Below are positions 1 through 5,383 of a DNA stretch of 5,383 nt, piece by piece (the stretch's first letter is position 1; each line of letters opens with the position of its first letter). Source of the stretch: Solirubrobacterales bacterium (GTDB taxonomy: Bacteria > Actinomycetota > Thermoleophilia > Solirubrobacterales > 70-9); contig JACDBR010000069.1 of the NCBI GenBank assembly GCA_013694825.1, positions 1 through 5,383 on the forward strand. The letters run 5' to 3'. The notes beneath the pieces are model-generated. The model was not told where the DNA came from, made no database searches, and saw only the letters and a program-made list of their open reading frames with translations. The position numbers and the translations under genes are program-made.

Positions 1-451
1 CGCCGGAGGGCTCGACGTAGAAGCGAACCCCGTCGCGCTCCTCGATCGCCGTCACCGCGGCCTCTCTCCGGCGCCAGATCAGAGCGACCGAGATCGCGTA
101 GCCGGCACCGATCACGGCGACCGGCGGAAACGCAAGCGCGAGTCCGCCGGCGGTCAGCGCGAAGGCTCCGATCGGCCACAGCCGTCCGAGCGCGATCCGG
201 GACGGGCTCTCGACCGGCAGGCTGGTCGCGGTCCGCGCCTCGGCGAGCGCGCGCGACATCGCCTCCGCCGCGTGCGGCGAGCGGCCCAGCCAGGTGCCGA
301 TGATCGCGGCGATCAGCCACCAGGCCGCGGCGACTATCAGCGCCGTGGTGTCACCGTCGCTCGAAGCCGTAAGGATCGAGATCGACCCGAGCGCGGTTGC
401 AACGCCCGCGATCAGCAGCACGGTGACACGCAGCAGATCCCCGAAGAGCAT
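1..451 (-). CDS. Multi-spanning membrane protein of unknown function, C-terminus beyond the window
   Basis: The minus strand is open from an ATG at 451 to the left edge, giving 150 codons with no stop, so the gene is partial at its 3' end. The start is supported by GGGAG eight bases upstream and by lying just after the otsB stop, with a 17-base gap. Hydrophobic stretches predict membrane segments at about residues 9-29 (VTVLLIAGVATALGSISILT), 37-56 (containing AAAWWLIAAIIGTWLG) and 91-126, the last long enough for two spans around a Pro-Pro pair. Between spans two and three lies a polar, Ala/Arg-rich loop (about 57-90). After the last span comes a basic RRRE, then a soluble segment ending DGVRFYVEPSG at the edge. 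I do not recognise a named family and see no catalytic motif. Reading frame and base composition match its neighbours. It is probably the last visible gene of the HD-otsB operon; any link to trehalose is only positional. Confidence 0.8.
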   Translation of the reverse strand, partial: MLFGDLLRVTVLLIAGVATALGSISILTASSDGDTTALIVAAAWWLIAAIIGTWLGRSPHAAEAMSRALAEARTATSLPVESPSRIALGRLWPIGAFALTAGGLALAFPPVAVIGAGYAISVALIWRRREAAVTAIEERDGVRFYVEPSG

Positions 452-468
452 CTAGGCGGCTCCCGTCC

Positions 469-1275
469 TCACCTGGCCAGCGCCTCCAGAACGGCGACGA
501 ATCCATCGGGCCCGGAGACCATCAGGTCGGCGCTCTCCGGCAGCTCTGGCGGACCATCGGGCGCCTCGACGCCGACCTTGACCGCGTGGCCGAGGGCGCC
601 CTCGGCGACGAGCGCATCGAGCGCGGCGAAGGCGTCGAGATCGGTGCGATCATCGCCGCCGTAGAGGGCGAGGTGGAACTCACCGCCCAGCAGCGCTCGC
701 ACGGCGCTGCCCTTGCTGACGTCGACCATCGGGCGCAGCTCGATGATCATCCGGCCGAAGTGGGCGTCGAGGCCGGCCGCCTGCGCCCGGGATGCGATCC
801 GCTCGGCGAACGCCTCAGCGCGCCGCGGGCTCTGCGATCCGCGCCAGTGGATCGCCTGGATCGGCCCTTTGTCCTCGACCCGCAGGCCCTCCGCCTCGAT
901 CCGCCCGCGACCGAGCTCGTCGACGAGCCCGCTCGCGTCACCGGTGGCCCCGGCCAGCGCCGGATCGGGGCTCGCCTCCTCGTCGCCGGGGCGCAGCCGC
1001 TCGAAGCCGTGGTTGCCCGCGTAATGAAGCTCGGTGATTCCGACGATCCGCCGCGCATCCTCGGCCCGCCGTCCGCTGACGCAGGCGACGAGGCCGTAGC
1101 GCGCGTTCAGCGAGCGCACGAGCTCGACCGTCGGGGCGGCGACCTCGACGTCCTCGGGCCGGCCGGCGATCGGAGCCAAGGTGCCGTCGATGTCGAGCAG
1201 CACAGCCGCGCCGGCGGGATCAGAGCGCAGCGGCTCGACCAGCTCCTCGATCAGCTTGCGGTCCGGATCGGACAC
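469..1275 (-). CDS. otsB: Trehalose-6-phosphate phosphatase (HAD superfamily)
   Basis: This 268-residue cytosolic enzyme is expected to remove phosphate from trehalose 6-phosphate, the second step of the OtsA-OtsB trehalose pathway. The HAD signatures are all visible. Motif I is LLDIDGTLAPI, with nucleophile Asp28 and acid/base Asp30. Motif II is SGR at 67-69. The NHGFE substrate-region motif is at 88-92. VEDK ends at Lys136, and Lys188 lies in VDVSKGSA. The Mg2+-binding motif is GGDDRTDLDAF around 206-216; the family usually has GDDxTDED, so one Glu is Leu here. Length is normal for OtsB. I chose the GTG at 1275 because the open frame continues to 1449 only by overlapping the upstream HD gene by about 150 bases, and the extra N-terminus is Arg/Gly-rich shadow sequence. 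The start lies 23 bases after the HD gene stop. No otsA is in the window. A different sugar-phosphate phosphatase of the same clan is possible but less likely. Confidence 0.9.
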   Translation of the reverse strand: MSDPDRKLIEELVEPLRSDPAGAAVLLDIDGTLAPIAGRPEDVEVAAPTVELVRSLNARYGLVACVSGRRAEDARRIVGITELHYAGNHGFERLRPGDEEASPDPALAGATGDASGLVDELGRGRIEAEGLRVEDKGPIQAIHWRGSQSPRRAEAFAERIASRAQAAGLDAHFGRMIIELRPMVDVSKGSAVRALLGGEFHLALYGGDDRTDLDAFAALDALVAEGALGHAVKVGVEAPDGPPELPESADLMVSGPDGFVAVLEALAR

Positions 1276-1290
1276 CGCCCTAGTATCGCC
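1276..1290 (-). promoter_or_regulatory. Possible leaderless -10 element for otsB
   Basis: On the minus strand GATACT (1287-1282) is followed by six bases and then the otsB GTG at 1275. This is the spacing expected if transcription starts at or beside the start codon. The hexamer differs from TAnnnT at its first base and I see no convincing -35 box. No good Shine-Dalgarno is present either: AGGG lies only two bases from the GTG. It may therefore be a weak internal promoter inside the operon, or a chance match. Confidence 0.3.
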
Positions 1291-1298
1291 GCCGCTGG

Positions 1299-2204
1299 CT
1301 AGGTCCCGTGCTCGAGGACGCCCTTGACCGAGGCGTCGAGCGCGTTCAGTCGCTGAAGCGCCAGCGCCTCGGGCGAGCCGAATCCCCGCCCGCCCGGTCC
1401 CGATCTCGCCAGGGGGCCAGCCTCGGCGCCGTGATGGGAGAGGACGCAATGAAGCAGGGCCAGGCGGCGCTCGTCGGGCAGCCCGGAGGCGACCTCGCCG
1501 ATCATCGTCGCGCCGATCGCGAGGTGGCCCAGCAGGCGTCCCTCCTCACTGGTCTCGAAGCGCGCCCCGTAGGTGAACTCCCGCGTCTTGCCGACGTCGT
1601 GGACGATCGCCGCCGCGAGCAGCAGGTCGGAGTCCAGGCGCGGATGCAGCGTGCAGAGCTCGGGCACGAGCGTCGCCACCGCGACCGTGTGCTCGAGCAG
1701 CCCGCCGAGGTAGGAGTGGTGGCCGCCCCGGGTGCAGGGCGCACGGCGAAACTCGCCCGCGAACGGGCCGGCGTGTACCAGCCCGACGACGACGTCGCGC
1801 AGGCCCTGATCGGCGATTCCGCGCGTCAGGTGCTCGAGGAAGCCATCGAGCTCGTCAACCGAGCGGTAGGCGGCCGGCAGGAACTGCGCCGGATCGGCCT
1901 CGTGCGGCTCGAGCGCCCTGACGTCGTCGAGCTCGGCGACGAGCTCGCCGCGAAACCGTGAGGTGCGCCCGCGGGCGGCGATCGCGTCGCCGGCCTCGAA
2001 GCGCAGCCCGATCCGCTCGGCGTCGCGAAAGACCCGCGCCGCGATCGAGCCGGTGCGGTCGCGCAGCTCGAGCGAGAGGTACGCCGAGCCGTTTCGCGCG
2101 GTCAACCGGTCCTTGCGCGTGCAGGCGAAGCGTCCCTCGAAGCGCTGACCGGAGCGAAGCTCGGCGACCGGGACGTGGAGCTGGGCGGCGACGTCCGTCA
2201 CCAT
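1299..2204 (-). CDS. OB-fold/HD-domain protein, YhaM-like 3'-5' exoribonuclease
   Basis: The 301-residue product has the architecture of YhaM, a 3'-5' exoribonuclease of Bacillus that is about the same length (roughly 314). Residues 15-97 form an OB-fold nucleic-acid-binding domain (the FEGRFACTRKDRL and YLSLELRDRTGSIAARVF strands). Residues 160-295 form an HD phosphohydrolase domain, with HHSYLGGLLEH (His162, His163, His172), the metal-binding pair VHDVGK (His202-Asp203), LLHCVLSHHG (His252, His257, His258) and Asp290 in LNALDAS. The segment between SHHG and the final helix is Gly/Pro/Arg-rich and differs from the Bacillus pattern. I chose the ATG at 2204 because GCAGG lies six bases upstream; ATG 2210 and TTG 2249 are in-frame alternatives. 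It is the first gene of a minus-strand group with otsB and a membrane protein, and is divergent from the PAC2 gene. The expected role is RNA processing or turnover in the cytoplasm; the exact substrate is unknown. Confidence 0.85.
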   Translation of the reverse strand: MVTDVAAQLHVPVAELRSGQRFEGRFACTRKDRLTARNGSAYLSLELRDRTGSIAARVFRDAERIGLRFEAGDAIAARGRTSRFRGELVAELDDVRALEPHEADPAQFLPAAYRSVDELDGFLEHLTRGIADQGLRDVVVGLVHAGPFAGEFRRAPCTRGGHHSYLGGLLEHTVAVATLVPELCTLHPRLDSDLLLAAAIVHDVGKTREFTYGARFETSEEGRLLGHLAIGATMIGEVASGLPDERRLALLHCVLSHHGAEAGPLARSGPGGRGFGSPEALALQRLNALDASVKGVLEHGT

Positions 2205-2319
2205 CCGCATCCTGCCGTCGGGCGCGGACGCCAGCCCGCGCTCCAGCAAGCCCCGCGTGGCGCTCGGGCGTCGTCGCTCAGCGCCGGAGGGGCGAAGCCA
2301 GATCGCTAGTCTCGAACGG
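2205..2319. promoter_or_regulatory. Divergent intergenic region between the HD and PAC2 genes
   Basis: This 115-base gap between two divergent starts should hold the promoters of both genes. The plus-strand -10 at 2307-2312 is listed separately. For the minus-strand gene I see only a Shine-Dalgarno-like GCAGG at about 2211-2215 and no clear -10 or -35 box. No operator-like inverted repeat stands out. If the HD gene starts at the TTG (2249), the gap shrinks to 70 bases. Confidence 0.5.
2307..2319 (+). promoter_or_regulatory. Leaderless-type -10 element for the PAC2 gene
   Basis: TAGTCT at 2307-2312 matches the actinobacterial -10 pattern TAnnnT. Seven bases later comes the GTG at 2320, the expected distance from a -10 element to the transcription start. 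No Shine-Dalgarno is present at usual spacing (only CGAACGG precedes the GTG), so a leaderless transcript beginning at the start codon fits. No clear -35 box is visible about 17 bases upstream. Confidence 0.5.
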
Positions 2320-3180
2320 GTGAATGGACTGATCTGGGACGGTGAGCCGCCGCGGCTGCGCTCGCCGATCCTCGTCGTAGCGTTCGCGGGCTGGAACGAT
2401 GCGGCCTCCTCGGCTACGACGGCGCTGGAGTCGGTCGCCGACTACCTCGACGCCGAGCCGATCGCGCGGATCGACCCTGAGAACTTCTACGACTTCCAGG
2501 TCACGCGGCCGACGGTGCGCCTGACCGAGGACGACGAGCGGATCATCGACTGGCCCGAGAATGTCCTCTCGGCGGCGGTCGCCTCGGGCGCCGAGCACGA
2601 CCTGGTGTTACTCAGCGGGATCGAGCCGAACGTCCGCTGGCGGAGCTTCTGCGAAGCCGTCGTCGAGGCGGCCGAGCGACTCGAGGTCAGCATGGTCGTG
2701 ACGCTCGGCGCGCTGATCGCCGACGTCGCCCACACCCGTCCCGTCCCGATCTCCGGCGCGGCCTCCAACCCCTCGCTGGTCGAGCAGATCGGCTTGACAG
2801 TCTCCAGCTATGAAGGCCCGACGGGAATCGTCGGCGTGCTCGGCGAGACGTTCACCCGTCGGGGGATTCCGGCGGCCAGCCTCTGGGCGGCCGTCCCGCA
2901 CTACGTCGCCGCCGTGCCCAACCCGAAGGCTGCGCTGGCCCTGCTGCGGCGGCTCGAGGGGTTCACCAAGGTGGTGATCGAGGCCTCCGAGCTCGAGGAG
3001 GCGATGGTGCGCTTCGAGGAGCAGGTTGACCGCGCCGTCGCGGCCAACCCCGAGATCGAGGAGCTCGTGCGCTCGCTCGAAGCCGAGCAGACCGCCGAGA
3101 TCGAGCCCTCGGGCGAGATGCCCTCAGGCGACGCGATCGCGCGCGACTTCCAGCGCTTCCTTCGCCAGCGCGAGGACTGA
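2320..3180 (+). CDS. PAC2-family protein (proteasome assembly chaperone 2-like)
   Basis: The 286-residue product matches the bacterial PAC2 family, named after the eukaryotic 20S proteasome assembly chaperone and common in actinobacteria. Visible marks are the N-terminal strand and loop LVVAFAGWNDAAS (19-30), the FYDFQVTRPTVRL segment (56-68), LVLLSGIEPNVRW (95-107), VVTLGALIADVAHTRPVPI (126-144) and the GETFTRRGIPAASLWAAVPHYV stretch (175-196). Residues 218-260 are acidic and likely helical. The tail GDAIARDFQRFLRQRED is not the hydrophobic-Tyr-x ending used by proteasome activators. No signal peptide or membrane segment is seen. I chose GTG 2320 because it directly follows a -10 element and begins the conserved sequence; the frame is open further upstream to 2257 but that part looks non-coding. 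In actinobacteria a link to the Pup-proteasome system is suspected from the family name, but biochemical function is largely undefined, and no proteasome gene is in this window. The gene is convergent with the helicase-nuclease gene. Confidence 0.85.
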   Translation: MNGLIWDGEPPRLRSPILVVAFAGWNDAASSATTALESVADYLDAEPIARIDPENFYDFQVTRPTVRLTEDDERIIDWPENVLSAAVASGAEHDLVLLSGIEPNVRWRSFCEAVVEAAERLEVSMVVTLGALIADVAHTRPVPISGAASNPSLVEQIGLTVSSYEGPTGIVGVLGETFTRRGIPAASLWAAVPHYVAAVPNPKAALALLRRLEGFTKVVIEASELEEAMVRFEEQVDRAVAANPEIEELVRSLEAEQTAEIEPSGEMPSGDAIARDFQRFLRQRED

Positions 3181-3193
3181 CCCGGCGCTCCTT

Positions 3194-3222
3194 GCCGAGG
3201 CGGCCCTCAGGCCTCCGAGGCC
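3194..3222. terminator. Weak palindrome at the convergent gene ends
   Basis: The PAC2 stop (3180) and helicase stop (3207) are only 26 bases apart. GGCCTCCGAGGCC (3210-3222) is a 13-base palindrome around one central base, lying in the last codons of the helicase gene. Together with GGCC at 3202-3205 it can also form a short imperfect hairpin. No T-run follows on either strand, so this is at best a weak or factor-dependent termination site, and it may be chance in GC-rich DNA. Confidence 0.2.
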
Positions 3223-5383
3223 GGGCAGATCAACCGGTAGTCACACCACGAGCAGATCTCATGCGAGGGACGGGGCTCGAAGTCCTGACCCTCGATCCCG
3301 GCGGCCACCTCGAGCACGGTGCGCTCGACCCGCTCGGCGTCGTCGGGAGCGGCGGGCGCCGGGACGCGTCGGTCGGCGAGCACGTACCAGTAGGAGCCGA
3401 GCTCAGCCTCGACGTCCCAGGCCTCGCGGGCAGCCACCCGGTAGAGGGCGAGCTGGAGGTCGTCGGCGAGCTCGGCGGAGGACTTCGCCTGACCCGTCTT
3501 GTAATCGATCAGCTCGTAGCCGCCGCCCGGGGCACGGTCGACACGATCGATCCGGCCGCGAAGCTGGTGGCGGTCGATCGTGAACGCGAAGCGGCGCTCG
3601 AGCCAGACCGGCCGGCGTGGGTCGCCTGACTGGCGCTCCGCGTAGCGCGCCAGCGCAGCGACGCCGCGGTCGCGGTACTGGAGCTCATCGTCGGAGGAAC
3701 CGAAGCCGGAGCGCCGCCAGCCCGCCTCGAACAGGGAGAGCAGCCGCTCGAGCGTGCCCGGCCGCGGCTCCGGGCCGGCGTCCGAGCGCAGCTCCTCGGT
3801 GTGGAAGCGCTCGAGCACGTTGTGGAGAAGGATCCCGAAGCGCTGGTTGATGGTCGGCTCCTGCGGGATCGCGAAGACGCGAGCGAACTTGTACTTCAGC
3901 GGGCAGATCCGATAGAGGCCGATGTCGGAGGCCGAGAGCGCTACCCCGTCGCCGCTTCGCGGGATGAACTGCTCCAGCGAGGGCTCGCGGCGACTCGAGA
4001 CGAGCGTGCGGCGGGCCGAGCGTTCGCGCTCGGAGTCGGCGACGTACTCGTCGAGGGCCGAGGCGGCGAGCACCGCGCGCTGCTCGTCGGTCGCGACACG
4101 GCCGAGCAGCTCGTTGATCGCCGCCAGCGCTTCCGGCGCCGGCTCGCCGCCCGGCCGCTGGACGAGCGCCGCCAGCTTGATCAGCTCGAGGAAGCGGGCG
4201 ACCGCCCGATCGACGTCGTGAGCGGTGTCCAGGCGCATCTCCGAGAGCGCGCTGCCCGCCCGCCAGGAAGACTCGAGCACCTCGTCGCGGATCATCCTGT
4301 AGGTCGAGTGCAGCCCCTCGGCGGGCCCGAAGAGCTCCTCGGTGTGGGCCTCCTCCTCGCCCCCGAGCGCCGCGAGCGGCGCCGCGTAGAGGTGCGAGGG
4401 CGAATCGGCTTCCTCCTGCGGCCACGAGAGGACGAGCGAATCCGATGCCCGAGTCATGTTGATCCTGGCAACCCGCTCGCGGCGCGCCCTGGCGGCGACG
4501 CGGACGGGGTCGTCTCCGGGTGCCGAGGCTCCGGAGCCGAGCAGCTCGCCGCGCATCGCCGGCGAGACCCAGGAGTCCGCCCAGGAGGTCGCGGAGATGG
4601 CGCCCCGGCGTAGGCCGAGCAAGTAGACGCACTCGAACTCCAGCCCCTTGACCTGCTCGGCCTCGGCAAGCACCACGGCCCCCGGCGCCGGCGGCTCGCA
4701 GTCGCTCGAGCCGAGCTCGCCTGCCTCGGCGACCGCGGTCACGTGGCGGACGAAGTCGCGGCAGGAGCCGCGCGGCTCGCGGCGTGCCCACTCCGCCGCC
4801 AGATCAGCCAGATGGGAGAGGTTGACCAGCCGCTCGGCGGCCTCGGGGCTGGCCGCGAAGAGGCGGTGTCGGCGCAGCCCGATCCGCTCGATCAGGCGCC
4901 GCACGAAGACGTCGGCGCGCATCCGCTCCATCGCCGCTTCGGCGGCGCGCTCGAGCTTGAGGAAGGCTTGAAGGCGGTCGCGGGCCTCAGGCCGAAGCTG
5001 CGGGCTCTCGAGCGCAGCCTCGACCGCGGTGACGATGTCGACCTTGCGCCGCCGAGCGATCATCGTCACGCGTGCCAGGTCGGCGGAGCGCAGCTCGATC
5101 GGCGGCCGCGTCAGCGCGCGGACGGCGGCCGGCGCATCCGCCGGATCGGCCAGCATCCGAAGCCAGGCCAGCACGTCCCGGACCTCGGGGCGACCGAAGA
5201 ACGCCGCGTCGCCGACGTATCGGAACGGCACGCTTCGCTCCTCGAGCGCCGCCGCTACGAGCCGCGCCTCGCGCCACCCCGAGCCCGCTATCACGCAGAT
5301 CCGCTCGGCACGAAGCTCGCCGGCGGCCAGCAGGTGCTCGATCTCGCGCGCCACCGCATCGGCCTGGGCGCGCTCCCCGAGGC
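3207..5383 (-). CDS. UvrD/AddB/AdnA-like helicase-nuclease, C-terminal part (N-terminus beyond the window)
   Basis: The frame is open from the right edge to a TGA at 3207, giving 724 visible residues; numbering below counts from the in-frame GTG at 5354. The Walker A and motifs I-III must lie outside. Residues 1-310 resemble the UvrD C-terminal helicase domain: SVPFRYVGDAAFFGRPEVRD (41-60), VKGLEFECVYLLGL (motif V, 235-248) and INMTRASDSLVLS (motif VI, 298-310). Residues 311-470 show no domain I can name. Residues 471-715 form a RecB-like PD-(D/E)XK nuclease with His511, Asp603 (RGRIDRVD), Asp617 and Lys619 (ELIDYKTG), and Gln634 with Tyr638 (QLALY). Cys484 plus Cys701, Cys704 and Cys710 (C-x2-C-x5-C) form the iron-sulfur staple known from AddB and AdnA/B. 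The likely role is DNA end resection in double-strand-break repair, probably with a second subunit encoded elsewhere. Motifs IV-VI look eroded, so it may be the non-motor partner. The frame was not picked for its length: the nuclease motifs fix it. Confidence 0.88.
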   Translation of the reverse strand, partial: LGERAQADAVAREIEHLLAAGELRAERICVIAGSGWREARLVAAALEERSVPFRYVGDAAFFGRPEVRDVLAWLRMLADPADAPAAVRALTRPPIELRSADLARVTMIARRRKVDIVTAVEAALESPQLRPEARDRLQAFLKLERAAEAAMERMRADVFVRRLIERIGLRRHRLFAASPEAAERLVNLSHLADLAAEWARREPRGSCRDFVRHVTAVAEAGELGSSDCEPPAPGAVVLAEAEQVKGLEFECVYLLGLRRGAISATSWADSWVSPAMRGELLGSGASAPGDDPVRVAARARRERVARINMTRASDSLVLSWPQEEADSPSHLYAAPLAALGGEEEAHTEELFGPAEGLHSTYRMIRDEVLESSWRAGSALSEMRLDTAHDVDRAVARFLELIKLAALVQRPGGEPAPEALAAINELLGRVATDEQRAVLAASALDEYVADSERERSARRTLVSSRREPSLEQFIPRSGDGVALSASDIGLYRICPLKYKFARVFAIPQEPTINQRFGILLHNVLERFHTEELRSDAGPEPRPGTLERLLSLFEAGWRRSGFGSSDDELQYRDRGVAALARYAERQSGDPRRPVWLERRFAFTIDRHQLRGRIDRVDRAPGGGYELIDYKTGQAKSSAELADDLQLALYRVAAREAWDVEAELGSYWYVLADRRVPAPAAPDDAERVERTVLEVAAGIEGQDFEPRPSHEICSWCDYRLICPASEA

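Noticed and set aside
586..1302. Long plus-strand open frame (238 codons) opposite otsB
   Set aside because: It mirrors the otsB coding strand in GC-rich DNA, where stops are rare. It shows no motif, and otsB has complete HAD signatures.
1276..1449. N-terminal extension of otsB up to 1449
   Set aside because: It would overlap the HD gene by about 150 bases. The extension is Arg/Gly-rich and unlike OtsB N-termini, and the GTG at 1275 gives a normal-length enzyme.
1308..1961. Long plus-strand open frame (217 codons) opposite the HD gene
   Set aside because: It is antisense to the recognisable OB-HD protein, is Arg/Gln/Ala-rich, and has no domain or start signal.
2257..2319. Upstream extension of the PAC2 frame to 2257
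   Set aside because: The conserved PAC2 sequence begins at VNGLIWDG. The extension is Arg/Ser-rich and covers the -10 element.
3801..4613. 270-codon plus-strand frame opposite the helicase-nuclease gene
   Set aside because: It is antisense shadow coding with low-complexity Arg/Glu/Gly composition and no recognisable domain.
3685..4791. 368-codon minus-strand frame inside the helicase-nuclease gene
   Set aside because: It is a frame shadow, extremely Arg/Ala/Gly-rich. The overlapping frame carries the helicase and nuclease motifs without interruption, so this is not a frameshift or second gene.
1..5383. Mobile elements, CRISPR arrays, tRNAs, toxin-antitoxin or defence islands
   Set aside because: I found no tandem spaced repeats, terminal inverted repeats, transposase motifs or tRNA-like folds. 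The helicase-nuclease resembles recombination-repair proteins rather than a defence cassette.

Overview
This is a GC-rich window (about 70% G+C on the lines I counted) of dense, ordinary bacterial chromosome. The gene set is a bacterial PAC2-family protein, a stand-alone trehalose-6-phosphate phosphatase, a YhaM-like OB-HD protein and a UvrD-type protein with an iron-sulfur RecB-like nuclease. Together with short intergenic gaps, GTG starts and apparently leaderless promoters, this points to a high-GC actinobacterium. From memory of such proteins I lean towards the Thermoleophilia/Solirubrobacterales side, which is inference. I see no mobile element, tRNA, rRNA, CRISPR array or phage gene.

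Layout. On the minus strand, read right to left from 2204, three genes lie close together: an OB-fold/HD-domain protein of the YhaM 3'-5' exoribonuclease type (1299-2204), trehalose-6-phosphate phosphatase OtsB (469-1275), and a small multi-spanning membrane protein that runs off the left edge (1-451). The gaps of 23 and 17 bases suggest an operon, although otsB may also have its own weak leaderless promoter. A 115-base divergent gap (2205-2319) separates this group from a plus-strand PAC2-family gene (2320-3180), whose GTG start sits 7 bases after a TAGTCT -10 element. PAC2 converges, with a 26-base gap, on the 3' end of a long minus-strand gene (3207 to beyond 5383). That gene encodes the C-terminal part of a UvrD/AddB/AdnA-like protein ending in a four-cysteine PD-(D/E)XK nuclease.

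The genes do not form one pathway. They cover RNA turnover (HD protein), trehalose synthesis (OtsB), a probable proteasome-related or undefined chaperone role (PAC2), and recombination or double-strand-break processing (the helicase-nuclease). I found no clear previously undescribed system. The points most worth a second look are the helicase part of the large protein, whose motifs IV, V and VI look eroded while the nuclease and cluster residues are intact, and the tetranucleotide CTAG, which occurs only four times, always in gene gaps or a stop codon.
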